NCBI GenBank assembly: GCA_964036045.1
Contig: OZ038397.1
Span: forward strand, 19,407,742 to 19,471,741
Length of the DNA: 64,000 bases
Direction: 5' to 3'
DNA from: Eutreptiella sp. 'Long Island Sound 2002'
Lineage: Eukaryota; Euglenozoa; Euglenophyceae; Eutreptiales; Eutreptiaceae
The position numbers were made by a program, and so were the translations under genes. A model generated the notes under the pieces. That model was given only the letters and a program-made list of their open reading frames with translations, made no database searches and was not told the origin of the DNA. Each line of letters begins with the position of its first letter. Position 1 is the first letter of the stretch. Positions 11,201 through 23,200 of this stretch are shown piece by piece.

Positions 11201-14200
11201 AACCTCCATTCCGAAGCCCAGGACCCACTGACTGTGTGGCTGATGACGTGGCGCCTGAAGGGGTGGCTGGGTGCACGAAGAATGAACTGGGGCGTGCTTC
11301 ACACGCACTGGCCATGACTAGCCCGAGCGGCTGGATAGCCAACACTGTCAACGGGAGAACCATTCAAGGCCCCGTGTATGGATGTCAAGCCGATGTTGCA
11401 CTTTTGGAAACCGGTTGTGAACCTTTGCTGACATGTTTCTGTTGCTCAGGTATTGCCCCAAAAGAGAGTGTGCCGCTGATGTTTAGTATGCGCACACTCT
11501 GTTTGTACTCAAAAAGCACCAACAATTTTTTGGTATTTCTTGTCCCTTGCATGGGTAGACGTTATGTTAAGCAGAGCCCTAATAGGGTCCTACTGAGCCA
11601 CACGCTGGACACAGCACGTTCCTACTGAGTTCTGGTGGTGCAGGGGGGCGGGTATTACTGAGTGGCCTCTGATACGGGGAACCAGTTTCCCTGCCAGACG
11701 CTAGTGGTGCAGTTTGGTGACAGCTCCAAAGCCTCCGACGAATATTAGATCCGATGTTCCGATTTCAGTGAATCGGTTTTCAATGGGTGACGAAACGCGG
11801 TACGCCCGGTGACGGTCCAGGTGCGTGTTTGCAAACGTCCGGCGGTTGCGAACGTCGTTGTGCTGTGGGGCACCCTCTTGCACCCCCCGATGGCCTCGTG
11901 CCACCCCCCCCCCCCCCCAACGTCCCTGCTTGTACCCGCTGCAGGACTGCGATCGCGACTGCCCGGGCTCCGTCTTCGGTGACAATCGCACCATCGTCTC
12001 CGTCTGCAGCGGGCACGGCGTGTGCGACATGGACCGGCAAGGCACCGGAGCCTGCGACTGCACTGGCTCCGCATCGGCCGGGCACTGGGATGGCCCCGAC
12101 TGCTCGGAGTGCAGCGCCGGCCATTCTGGGCCCTGGTGCCGGCAGTCCTGCCCCACATCCGGCGGGCTGGTCTGCACGGGCCACGGCGTGTGCGACGGCG
12201 GCCTCTCGGGCACCGGGCAGTGCGTGTGCCACGCCGGGTACGGCGGGGCCGCGTGCGCGCGGTCGTGCCCGTTCGCCGGGGACCTCCTGTGCAACGGCGT
12301 GGGGCGCTGCGATGACGGACCGCACGGGACGCTCGCGTGCGACTGCAGCGCGGCGCCGCGGGGGCAGTGGCGCGGTGCCGCATGCACCGAGTGCGCGGAC
12401 GGACTCGTGGGCCCCGCGTGCGACGCCCCGTGCCCGCGCCACGCCGGCGCCGTCTGCGGCGCGCGCGGCGCCTGCTACTACGAGCCCGCCGCCGCCGTTG
12501 CCGCGTGTGCGTGCGTCGACGGGTACGGGGGCGCCGCGTGCGCCCGCGCGTGCCCCGGGACGCCGGTCGCGCCGTGTCACGGCCACGGGGCATGCGACGC
12601 GGCGAGCGCGCAGTGCCTGTGCGACGCAAGCAATGTCACGGGGCACTGGTCGGGGCCCGGCTGCAACCGGTGCGCCCCCGGCTGGTCCGGCCCCGGCTGC
12701 CTGACGCCGTGCCCCACCGGCGTCAACGGGACCGCGTGCTCCGGGGGGCGCTGCGCGGACGGCTACTGCCTGTGCGGGCCGGGCCGGTGCGGCCTCGCGT
12801 GCGAGATCGCGGGCGCCGATTGCGACGTGCTGCTCTGCCCGGCGGGGCGTGCGGGGCCGCAGTGTGGCCTGCTGTGCCCCGTCGCAGAGGGGCAGGCGTG
12901 CGCGGGGCATGGCTCGTGCGACAACAAGGTGTGCCCTGCCCCGCAATGGTCCACCGGGGCCCCTGAGGGGCAGACCCCCCGCCCCGCTCTCTGCCCCATA
13001 CTGAACTCGGATGGTCACCCCGCCCCCCCCGCCCCACACACACAGAGACCAGAGGGACGCGTTTAAAGAGCGGGTGGCGGGGGTACCCCTCCCCCCTTCA
13101 GGGCGCCCGTCAATTCCGTTCCACCTGCTTTCAACTGCCCCCCCCCCCCCCCCCCAACCGTTTCATAACCCCCAGCGCTTGGCCGACGATCGCTTGTCCA
13201 ATCGCCAGTAACCGCTTTTGCTTGGGCTCCGGACACAACCGTCCGGCCCCTCCCCCCGTCAAGTATGTGACCATGCCCCTATGCAACTGGTAAATTTGTT
13301 ACCAGACCCATGTCTTATGTGGCTGCACTGCATTTGGTACCGAATTAAATCTGGTCCCAAATTTATACGGTCCCGACGAGACCGAAGCTTAGACATGGGG
13401 GGGGGGGGGGGTACTGTTTGTGTGGGGGGCGGGGGGGGGGGGGGGGCAGGAATGTATGTTTTGGAAGGGTTTGCCCACTTGTTCCCACACAGCTCTGATT
13501 TTGGGGATACGTATGTATTACCTTCCCCGTTCCTGCACCAGCTCGCCATGTATGGGGTGCGCGCAGGCTAGGGCCTTGTCGAAGCGACAGTAGGCGTAGG
13601 GACCGCATTCATTTGGCACTTTTCCGGGGCTCAGACAAGGGGGGCGGAGGGTAAAACGCTCAGAAGCGCGCGATCCGCCCGCAGCCCATCGGTTGCAGCG
13701 ACCGGGCCCCGGAGCGTGGCCCCAGTCGACCGACGACCAGGGGGGTCTTTTAGGAATTGGATTTCTTTGTTGTTAAGGACCGCCCCAAGGGACCCCAACC
13801 GCCAACCACCAACCGCCGCCAAAACCGCCAACCGCCACCAACCGCCTACCGCCACCAACCGCCGCCAAAACCGCCAGCGGCGACCAACCGCTAACCGCCA
13901 ACCACTGCCAACTGCCACCAACCACCAATCACCAACCACCAACCGCCAGTTTGCCGACTGCCAACCGCCAACCGCCACCAACCGCCAACCGCCAACCGCC
14001 ACCAACCGCCAACCGCCAACCGCCACCAACCGCCAACCGCCAACCGCCACCAACCATGGTTGAACATATGAGCTACACGCGGTCTTTTTGGGAAAACTGT
14101 GTATAGGAACACTTTTCTTTCTTTTTTCTCTAAAGGACCCCCCTGCCGACGACCAGGTGATTGACGTGCCACGAGTCCGGTCCCTCCCACACAAGGCCCC

Positions 14201-17200
14201 GGTGTGGCTCTGCCCACGGACCACAGTCCCAAGGCTCCCCCGAAGGCAGAAGGCCTGGAAATGCTGCGCACCACCGAACGGGGCACACTCAGCGATCCGG
14301 AACACCCCCGGGCCCTGTGTTGCATTCCCCACTTCGGATGTGGTGGGGGGGCGCCCTCCAAACTTCGCGGTCTTGGGACAGACTTTGCGTGGGGCATTGC
14401 TGGCGCCGGCGCGGGAGGGACGCCACTGGCCCTGTGGCCAGGGGGGCAGCCGTCCCACTCTCGCGCACCGCCTGCGGACAAGGGAATGTCGCCAGTTTCT
14501 TCTCGAGACCCAAACCAGTGCATCCACCCGGCAGCACCACCCGACCCCAACACGGATCTCTGAGACCCGGGCGCTGCGGCAGCCGCAGTGACTTTTTGCC
14601 TCGAATGAGCCCAAGATGAAGGGATCGACGGCGCAGGGGGAAACGGTCTGGCAACAGCCTTTTCGCCACCTCAAACAGTAGCTCCAGACGACCAGCGCGA
14701 TGCACCGATTGTGTTGGGGCCTCCCGTACCCCTGCGCTGTGCCGACGCGTCGGGCGCGCGCCTCTCACATAGTCCAGGCCCCCCCCTCGCCGATGGGTCG
14801 CGCGGGCCTGCGCGAAGCATCGAGCGCGAGCCTCGGTTGCACTTCGGGCGCGCGCGCGCGGCTGACGTGTTGGACTGCCGCCCCGTCGATGGGCTGGGCG
14901 TCCGGGTGATGCGTGGGGCGCTGGTTGCGGGTCCATTTACCATCTGATGTTTGTCACGGTCACCGACGGCGCTTGGCGCTGCGTCTGAATCACCACTTTG
15001 CCAGCCACCCATCGTCCATAGCTGTGGCATTGCCCGTCCCCCCCCCCCCCCCCGGGTGTTCTGTCTGTACCTCTGCAGCGGGTGAAGGATCGTCCAAAGA
15101 AGTCGATTTTCTGGTCAATCCCAACGGCCCAGTCCTCACTCAGGGGGCGCAGGGGGGGGCTCAGGGGGGCGGATTAGGGAACCCCGAGTAGACCTGGAGG
15201 CCCCACCATCGGTCAATGGGGATGTTGCGATCGGGCGACCTGCATTGACCCCACGGGCCATGGGTTGTGAATGGGCCCAACAGCTCCATTTCATTACGTC
15301 TGAATTGGAGAATGGAGATACACTCCGTTCAGACTGTGGAGTGCATTGCCTCTTTGCCGCTGCTGCTTCACATGTTTGTTTGTCGCTCCGTTTCCAACCT
15401 CTCCATTGCACTGAGGTCTCGCACTCCCCCGCCCCCCAAAACAGAATGTACGCCACGACCCAGACTCAGTCTCCAGTGCACCGTGTGACCAGGCGGCAAA
15501 GCCCAGAACCCTCGGGCCCACAGCCCTGACCCCAGACGGGGAGGTAGGGATTGGGACCCTAGGGGACCATGAACTAGGCCAATGGCCGAGAGAGCACACA
15601 AAGAACTGAGATGGCAATGAAGGCCGTGGGGCAGGTGCGGCCGGAGCGACAACAGCGCGTCCACACCTGACCAATTGCCGCCCAACTTCTTTGTGCAATT
15701 TGGGTTGGGCACGTTTCGGCTGAGCGAAAGTTGTGCCCGCAATTCATCACCGCCGCTTTTCATCTTTCGCCGTTTTTTTTTTGGCGGACCGGAATGCCGC
15801 CGGAAGATATCCCCCTCCCCCGGGTTAGGGTTAGGGTTAGGCTGCCAGGGCCCGGTCCGTGGGGTCCCAGAAGTGCACTGCACTGCAGTACCCCCCTGTC
15901 CCATCCCCCCATTGTCCATCTACGTGGCCCTGCCCCTCCCGCTTCCCCCTCACTCCATCCGCTCAGGTGTACGCCCCCGGCCGGTGTGTGTGCGACGACG
16001 GCTACGCCGGAGCGGACTGCCGCCGCGGCTGTCCCGGCGGGGCCGCGCTCCCGTGCGCGGGCCACGGGGTTTGCGTTGCGGCCACGGCGACGTGCGCGTG
16101 TGACCGGGGCTGGGCCACGCGCTCCTGCGCCGTGGCATGCCCGGGAGTGCTGCGGGGGGCTGCCGTATGCCACGGACACGGGCAGTGCCAGGTTTGTGTT
16201 GTGCATGTGACTGCTGGTCGCCTCGCGTGCCTGAGGCCTGTGTGGGAGAGTCAGGGCAGCCGCTGAGGTCTACCCTGCCCCCCTTTACCCCGTTCACAGC
16301 ACCTGCGTTCACCAGTGTTTACGCCCCGGGCCCATGTCATTACTTTCGTGTACACCTGCCGCCCGCTGTGTGACCGACCACAGTTCTCGATGCACGGCCA
16401 ACTGCCATCGACTACAAGTCACGTTGTTGGAGTTGCACCAACCGATTTTGGGCAGGGCACCACCGGCCGTCGGTTGGGCGTAAATGGCTGCCGGTTGACT
16501 GCCAGCCGCCGTAGCCCATAAGCAGGCCCATGAATTACGCGGTTTTGGAAACTTACCGGTAAGATATCTCAAAAATGGGCCAACAAAGGAAAAACGGGGG
16601 AAATGGAGGAAAACGTGACAGTTTTGTTGAACTCTATGGAAAAACGGAGACTGCTCGTGGTGAAACCCCCAAAAATGCCACTTTAGGGGGGTATGTTGGG
16701 GGTGGGGGATGGTGAATTGGGCAGCACACCGGAGAAAAAAATAGGGGAAATGGGGGGAAATTGAGGAACACTATGGCATTTGTGTTGATGTTTCTGCACC
16801 TGCACCTCTTCCACTCCACTAGTCTGTATTTCAGTGCCCCATGGAGCATGTGCACACCTTTGAGGGTGTCGCTGCGTCCCAATCGGGGTCATTCAATCAA
16901 TGGGTGGCTTTCATAGCAGATGTCCCATTTCGGTTATGCATGTGTATACCATTTTTGACTGGCACTTTTCAGATTTTGGTGGTAGCTTAGTGGTTATACA
17001 GTTGTCCTGCAAACAGAATGCCGGTGGTGCAACACCCAGTTGTGACGCTCAGAGATGCACTGCTGCACCACGCCATTATTCTGTTTTTGTTGGTGCACAG
17101 GCAATTCTGTCAGGACGCCATGCCCGGACACCGAGGACCGGTTGCACCACTTTTCCCCCTATTCCCCCCTATTCCCCCCTATTCCCCTTGCACCCTCCCA

Positions 17201-20200
17201 TTTCCCCCCGTTTCCCCCCATTTTCCCCCGTTCTCCCCCATTTTCTTCCACTTTCCCCCATTTCCCCCCATTTCCCCCCCATTTCCCCCCGTTTCCCCCC
17301 ATTTCCCCCCATTTTCTTCCACTTTCCCCCATTTCCCCCCTTTCCCCCCCCATTAGGGAGGGGGCGTAGGGGCGGCAAATAATCAGTTAGGCCATGCGCT
17401 GGAGTGCGAGCGACACCGCGAGTGACGGGCGGAATGCAGTGATCGGGCCATTGTCGCGGGTGCCCTCGTTCCCACGCCGACGCCGTTGCTGCACCCACAC
17501 CATTTCCAAAGAATGGCCCCCTGCCCATGGGCGTGTATGGGGCTTGCTGCTCGCCGGGCGGGGCTGGCGGCACCTGCGAGTGTGGCTGGCCACGACCGCC
17601 AAATCGTGCGTCTGATTTTCCCATCTCAAGAAGTCGTGTCCACATGGAAAACCTTTGGGGCACGTGCACCCATTTGATACGCAAACCAACAGTTAACCCC
17701 CATAAACTATATTGCCCATGCACAGGCCATTGCTCAGTGTGGCGGACAGCCCCCCCCCCAGGGGAGGGGGGTCAGGGGCCAGCCAGCGGGGCTGCCAGGG
17801 CAACCCCTGCTCAACCGGCATCAGGTGGGGGGTGTCTCCCGCAGCCCAGATGGGCTGTTTGCGCAACAGGAGCGGGAGCCCATCAGGGGCAGACCAGCCA
17901 TGAGGGGGGAAAGGACATATGGTGGACGGCCGGGACAGCGCGTGGAGGAACAGGGTACCTGGGCCTCACAGAAACACAGCGAGGCAGGCTACGGACGGCC
18001 TGTGGACAGAGGCGCGTGGACAGCAAAAACAGTCAAACGACCCCAGCAACAACCAGCACATCCTCAATACGCGAATTATTGGGCGCCGCTGACGCACAAA
18101 CGGCACATCCCGCCACATCCAGCACAGCCTCAGCACACCAACTACTGGGCTCCGCGAACGCGGAAACGACACCAGCAAGAGCACCGGCCGCAGCGGCCGA
18201 CAGAACGCAGCGACCCGACGCAATGTGCGAAGGGAAGAACGGGTGACCGTCCAGGGCCCCGTAAAGAAACAACAACCCGACGGCATGTCATACGGGGGGG
18301 GGGGTCGGCCGGGGGCTGGCCAGGGCCCCAAACCACCCCCCCAACCGCCGGGGTCACTGAGCAATGGTCTGCCCTTAATAGCGAGTTGAAGTTTTTTGGG
18401 CCCTGGGGCGCCTGCACACGCGTCAGCCTTACCCACTGGTGTGCCTGCTCTGTGGGATAGCCAAGGAGGAGCCGACCAGAGCAGAGGGGACGGGAACGCC
18501 CAAGAACAAGACTTGACATGTGGGCGGCCGTCAGCCCTCGGAGGGACCCACCCAGTGCCCTGTCTCACGCTTCGTCTCATCCGATGTCCCGCGCCGGGCC
18601 CTGGATAGTCCCCCCGGAGGTCAGCCGGGGGCTGGGGGGATACGGAGTCGAAGGTGACGGACTGCCAAAGGAAGGGGGTTTGGGTGACAACCGATCGGCG
18701 AATCGACTGAGCGGCGGTCTTGGCGGCGCCAGGGAAGCCATCGCTTCTTTTGTTGGTGACCTGCTCCAGAGCGAGAGGGTGGCTGTCGCGAGTGCGCGCT
18801 GCCGGCGTGGCGCATCGCAGGATGGCCTCCGTATGTGGCATGCCCCCCCCCGCGACCCTCTGCTCTCCACGCACCGCCGCCCCCGCATCCCTCAGGACGA
18901 CAGCACCGGCGACGGCTCGTGCACGTGCGACCCCGGGTACACGAGCCCCGACTGCACCGCCGAGTGCCCCGGCTTTGACCCCGCCGCCAGCCCTGGCCCG
19001 TGCCAGGGCCATGGCACGTGCTACTGGGACGGCCAGACCGCGTTCTGCCGGTGCGACAACAGCGCCCTGGCCGGCCACTGGGGCGGGGCGGACTGCTCCA
19101 ACTGCTCCGGCGGATGGTGGGGCAACAACTGTGACCTCTGGTGCTACAACGGCCTTACGGTGGCGGACGCCTGCGTGTGTCTCCCGGGCTTTGCCGGGGG
19201 CGACTGCAGTCTGCGATGCCCCAGGGCCCACGGCGTTCTCTGCGGCGGCCACGGCGCGTGCCGCGACGGGGCGGCTGGTGACGGTACGTGCGCGTGCGAC
19301 GCGCATTGGTACCGCCGCGACTGCACCGTCCGCTGCGACGCCTCGGAGTGCTTCCCGAGGGGGGTCTACAACCCGGAGCCCCACGCGCAGTGCTCGCCGG
19401 ATGGCGAGTGCGAGTGCCAGCTCAACGCGACCGGGTGGTGGGCGGGGCCGCAGTGCAACCGCTGCGCCGTGGGGTACTATGGCACCGAGTGCGACCGCAG
19501 CTGCGCGTGCTCCGGCCACGGCGCGTGCGGCTGGCTCGACGGCGTGTGCGACTGCTTCGCGAGCCCGGACCAGGGGTTCTGGGCCGGCACCGACTGCTCG
19601 GACTGCGCGCCCGGGTACTTGGCGCCGGCGTGCCGCGCGCGCAACGTCCGCGTGTCGCGCTCCACGGAGGTCCCCGGCTTCATCCCCAGGCTGCAGGACC
19701 CCCTCAGTGAGGTGCTGGTCGTGGATGCACTGCATGGCGTGCAGTACGTGGGCAGCCACCCGGTCCTGCTGCTGCGGCCAGACGGGCTGCAGGTGCATGC
19801 GTGTGCCTGTGCCGTGTGCTGCCCATTCCTCCAACAACGACAACGGCAACGCGACGGTGACGGACACCCCGTTCGCCCTTGCGAATGGGGGTTGCACTTG
19901 TGGGGGAGGCGTCCGTGCTTCTGTTTTGTTTTTGTGCCGGTTGGTTTTCACGGAGATTAGAGGGGGGCGGGGGGCTTCGTGGCGGAATTTCCCCCTGGCG
20001 AACTTACGGGTGCTCGGCAGTGCAGGGCAGGGGTTGGGGCTTGGGGATTCCCAAGGGTGGCGACCCCCCCCCCCCACAACCAAAACACGTTCGGGCCCAC
20101 AGAGGGTCCGAATGAGCAGTGGCGAGAGGCCAATAGGCGCCGCCAAAGGCAAACAATCGGATACCGAGGCCTTGTGCCAACCCCCCGCCCCCCGACATTT

Positions 20201-23200
20201 TCCCAATTACCGTACAAAATCGCCCCCCCCCCCTTTGCTTTTTTTTTTTTAATGAAAAAGTAGTTGACGAGCCTGCCAATGTGTGCTGTGCATTTCGCTG
20301 GCATTGGATGCCGCCTCCGTGTGCACCAACGACGACGACATCGAGGGCCGTGACCGCAAGAAGAACGCCACTGCACCACCGCATTGCACGACGTTCACGG
20401 TTCGGTGCATGTCCTGCTGCGCCACCGCGACGCCATGTGACGAGCTGTGCCCGCCTTTGGGCGGGCTGGGCAGGGGAGTTCGAGGGGGGGGGGGGGGGGC
20501 GGGGGGGTTTTGAGGTTGCACAGAGGGCCTGCACCTGAGCTTTTAGTTGGGTAAGCAACGGAAGCAATGCCGCGAAACAGGGGAAGGGATGCATCGGAAG
20601 GGGGGGACCCCCCCGCCCCCTCGAGGGCGCCCAGCCTATGCCCAGCCACTGTCTCCCTGACGCCAAGTGCCAGCCTCAATGGCATTTGTAACCGACAGTA
20701 ACCGCCCCCAACCGCTTTGGCAACCGCCTCCAACCGCCTGCCCAACCGCTTCTGGGGCCGCCTCTGAGGTCCCTTACCTTCTAATGCATCCCTGCCCGCA
20801 GTCCCCCTTCTACCCCACGAATTTCCAGAACAGGGGGCTCAACCGCCCTCATTTTGTTTGATGTTGAAGAACGCCAACCCCTCAGCAGGCCTTGGGCGAT
20901 GCGCATATGGTTTGCCGCTACGCAGTTCAGCGTCGCAGAGCAGTGACTGAATGGAGCCATGGCCACCCCTCCATCCGGGGGAAGGATTAGCCTCGCCGTA
21001 CACCTCAGGAGGTGCCCCCCCCTCCCCCCCACCCCCCACTCAGCCTGCCCCCCGACCAACACGTTTTTATTGGGGAAGAATGAAGTTTGCTCAGGGCATA
21101 TTTGTTGTTCGGTCAGTTTCGATTCCCAAACTTGCAAGTCCCAAAACCACCCCCCCTCCCACCTTTCTGATTCCCCTGCCCCCCCCCCCCCCCCGCACCC
21201 CCTTTAGTTCAGGGTTTTCGACAGCGGACTGCTTTTCCAAGACCAAGCAACAAATTCATAGGGAGTCGTGGTCGCCTGCGGCCGGGCCTCATCATGCGTA
21301 GGAGGTGTCGTTGCGTGGTCGCTGATCCAGGGCCCTGGCCAGGGATGCATTCGAATGGCCATACAGCGTAGGAGGAGGGGCGGTACGCCCCCTCCCCGGA
21401 GTAGTCAAACAGGACACGTCATCCGGGGGCTCCGTTGACACAACCAAAACACGTTCGGGCCCACAGAGGGTCCGAATGAGCGGTGGCGAGAGGCCAATAG
21501 GCACCGCCAAAGGCAAACAATCGGATACCGAGGCCTTGTGCCAACACCCCCCCCCCCTCCAGACCAAAGTGACCATCGTGGGGGAAAACGGAATTTACAA
21601 TCGGAAAGACCTCGTCGGGCCATTTTTGGTACACAAACGTTTGGATCCCAGACCCCCCCCTCCCCCACCTCCCTCCCTTCTACCACTTCCCCGGCCCTGG
21701 CCCAAACCCCCGGGGGGTGGGGGCCGGTGACGGCGCGGTGTCCCGGCGTGTCCGCCGCGCCCCCGCCCGCCCAAACCCCCGTGCACGCCCCACGCCATCC
21801 CACCCCCGCCCGCCGCGCGCGCCCGCCCCCGTAGGCCGGCGTCTTGGATCTCGGGGGCAAAGTCCTCTGGGGGGCCGTCGGCGAGGACTTCGTGGGCTTC
21901 GTGGTGGACTCGCCCACGGGGCCGCGGGAGGCCTGGGTCAACCGGGGGCTGCCCGTCTCCGCCATCCGCCGTCCCACGGCCCCCGGGGGCTCCTTCGGCA
22001 ACGGGTCGGCGACCGCGGGGGCCCCGACCCACCGCCGTTTCCGGCCGCAGGCCCAGCGCGCGCGGGCCGTGGCGGGCCTGCAGCCCCTCGGCGCCTTCTG
22101 GTACTCCGTGGCCGTCCTCGAGGGCGATGTGGTCGTGAAGAGCTACACCCAAGACTTGGTGGGCTGGTTTGAGGTGTGCGCTGCCGTGCGCCGGGCGGTG
22201 GCGGACGGGGGCGGTGGCGGCGGTGGGGCAGCGTTTGCCGCAAGGGGGGCGGGGGTATTTGGCGTTTGGGGTGCGCTGCCGACTTTCATCGGATTGGTGG
22301 TGGTGGTGGTCGTTGTGGGAGTTGGGCAAGCGGTGCAGGCCGACGGCCCGGGGTCAAGTGGTTTTTGCAAGGCGATGTGGTGCGGCTCCTATCGCCTGCT
22401 TCTGCAACAAAAAATTTGCCCAACAAAAATCACCTCGACTTTTTCAAACACCCAAACCCTCCAACCACAAGTTGCCTGCTGTAACAAATTTGTTTGTTGG
22501 GAAACGTTTTTGGGAATTTTTTTTTTGGAGAACATCGCCTGTCCCGCCGAGAGCCGCCGTGGGGATGGGAATCCGAGGCACACGCGCATTGCAGCACCAC
22601 GGGCAACGCGCTTGGGACTGCCGGGCCGCACCGGTGTGTGACACGGTGACCCAGAGGCCCTGGCCCTGTGGCACTCTCCCACGTCCAATGCGGTGGAGAG
22701 CACCCCCCCAACCTTCATGGTCTGGGAAGGACTGAATGCGACGCCTATCAGCGCGGGGGGCGGGGTGGGCGCCATAGCACCCCCCCCCCCCCTTTCCAAT
22801 CCCCCCGCCCCCCCCACTGTTCATGTTGCTGGTTGTGGTGAGCACCCCCCCAGCCTGGGGTCTTCGTGATGACCGCATACCGGGCACACCGCATATCAGG
22901 CCGTCAGGGGAGGACGCCATGGGCAGAAGTTGCATTCTGGTTTCCCCCCCGAGGCAGGGGGATGCCCGCGGCAGTGCGGATGCCCGCTTGTCATAGCAGA
23001 AGGCGAGAGGCCAATAGGCGCCGCCACAGGCTAACAGAGCCAACCACCAAGGCCTTGTGCCAACCCCCCCCCCCCCCCCCGCCGACCCCCCAAGACCCCC
23101 CCACCCACCCACACCTACACACAACCGACCTCATTCCAAAAGCAGGTCGTACCACAGACATGGCGCTGAAAATGGCCCCCAAAAAACCGGTCCGCTAACG

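Noticed and set aside
16980-17050. Functional tRNA gene
   Set aside because: A-box is good but no complete cloverleaf, and the B box is mismatched.
17825-18460. Conserved-looking ORFs inside family A copies on both strands
   Set aside because: Similarity between copies is at DNA level in all frames, with frame-shifting differences; no protein domain.
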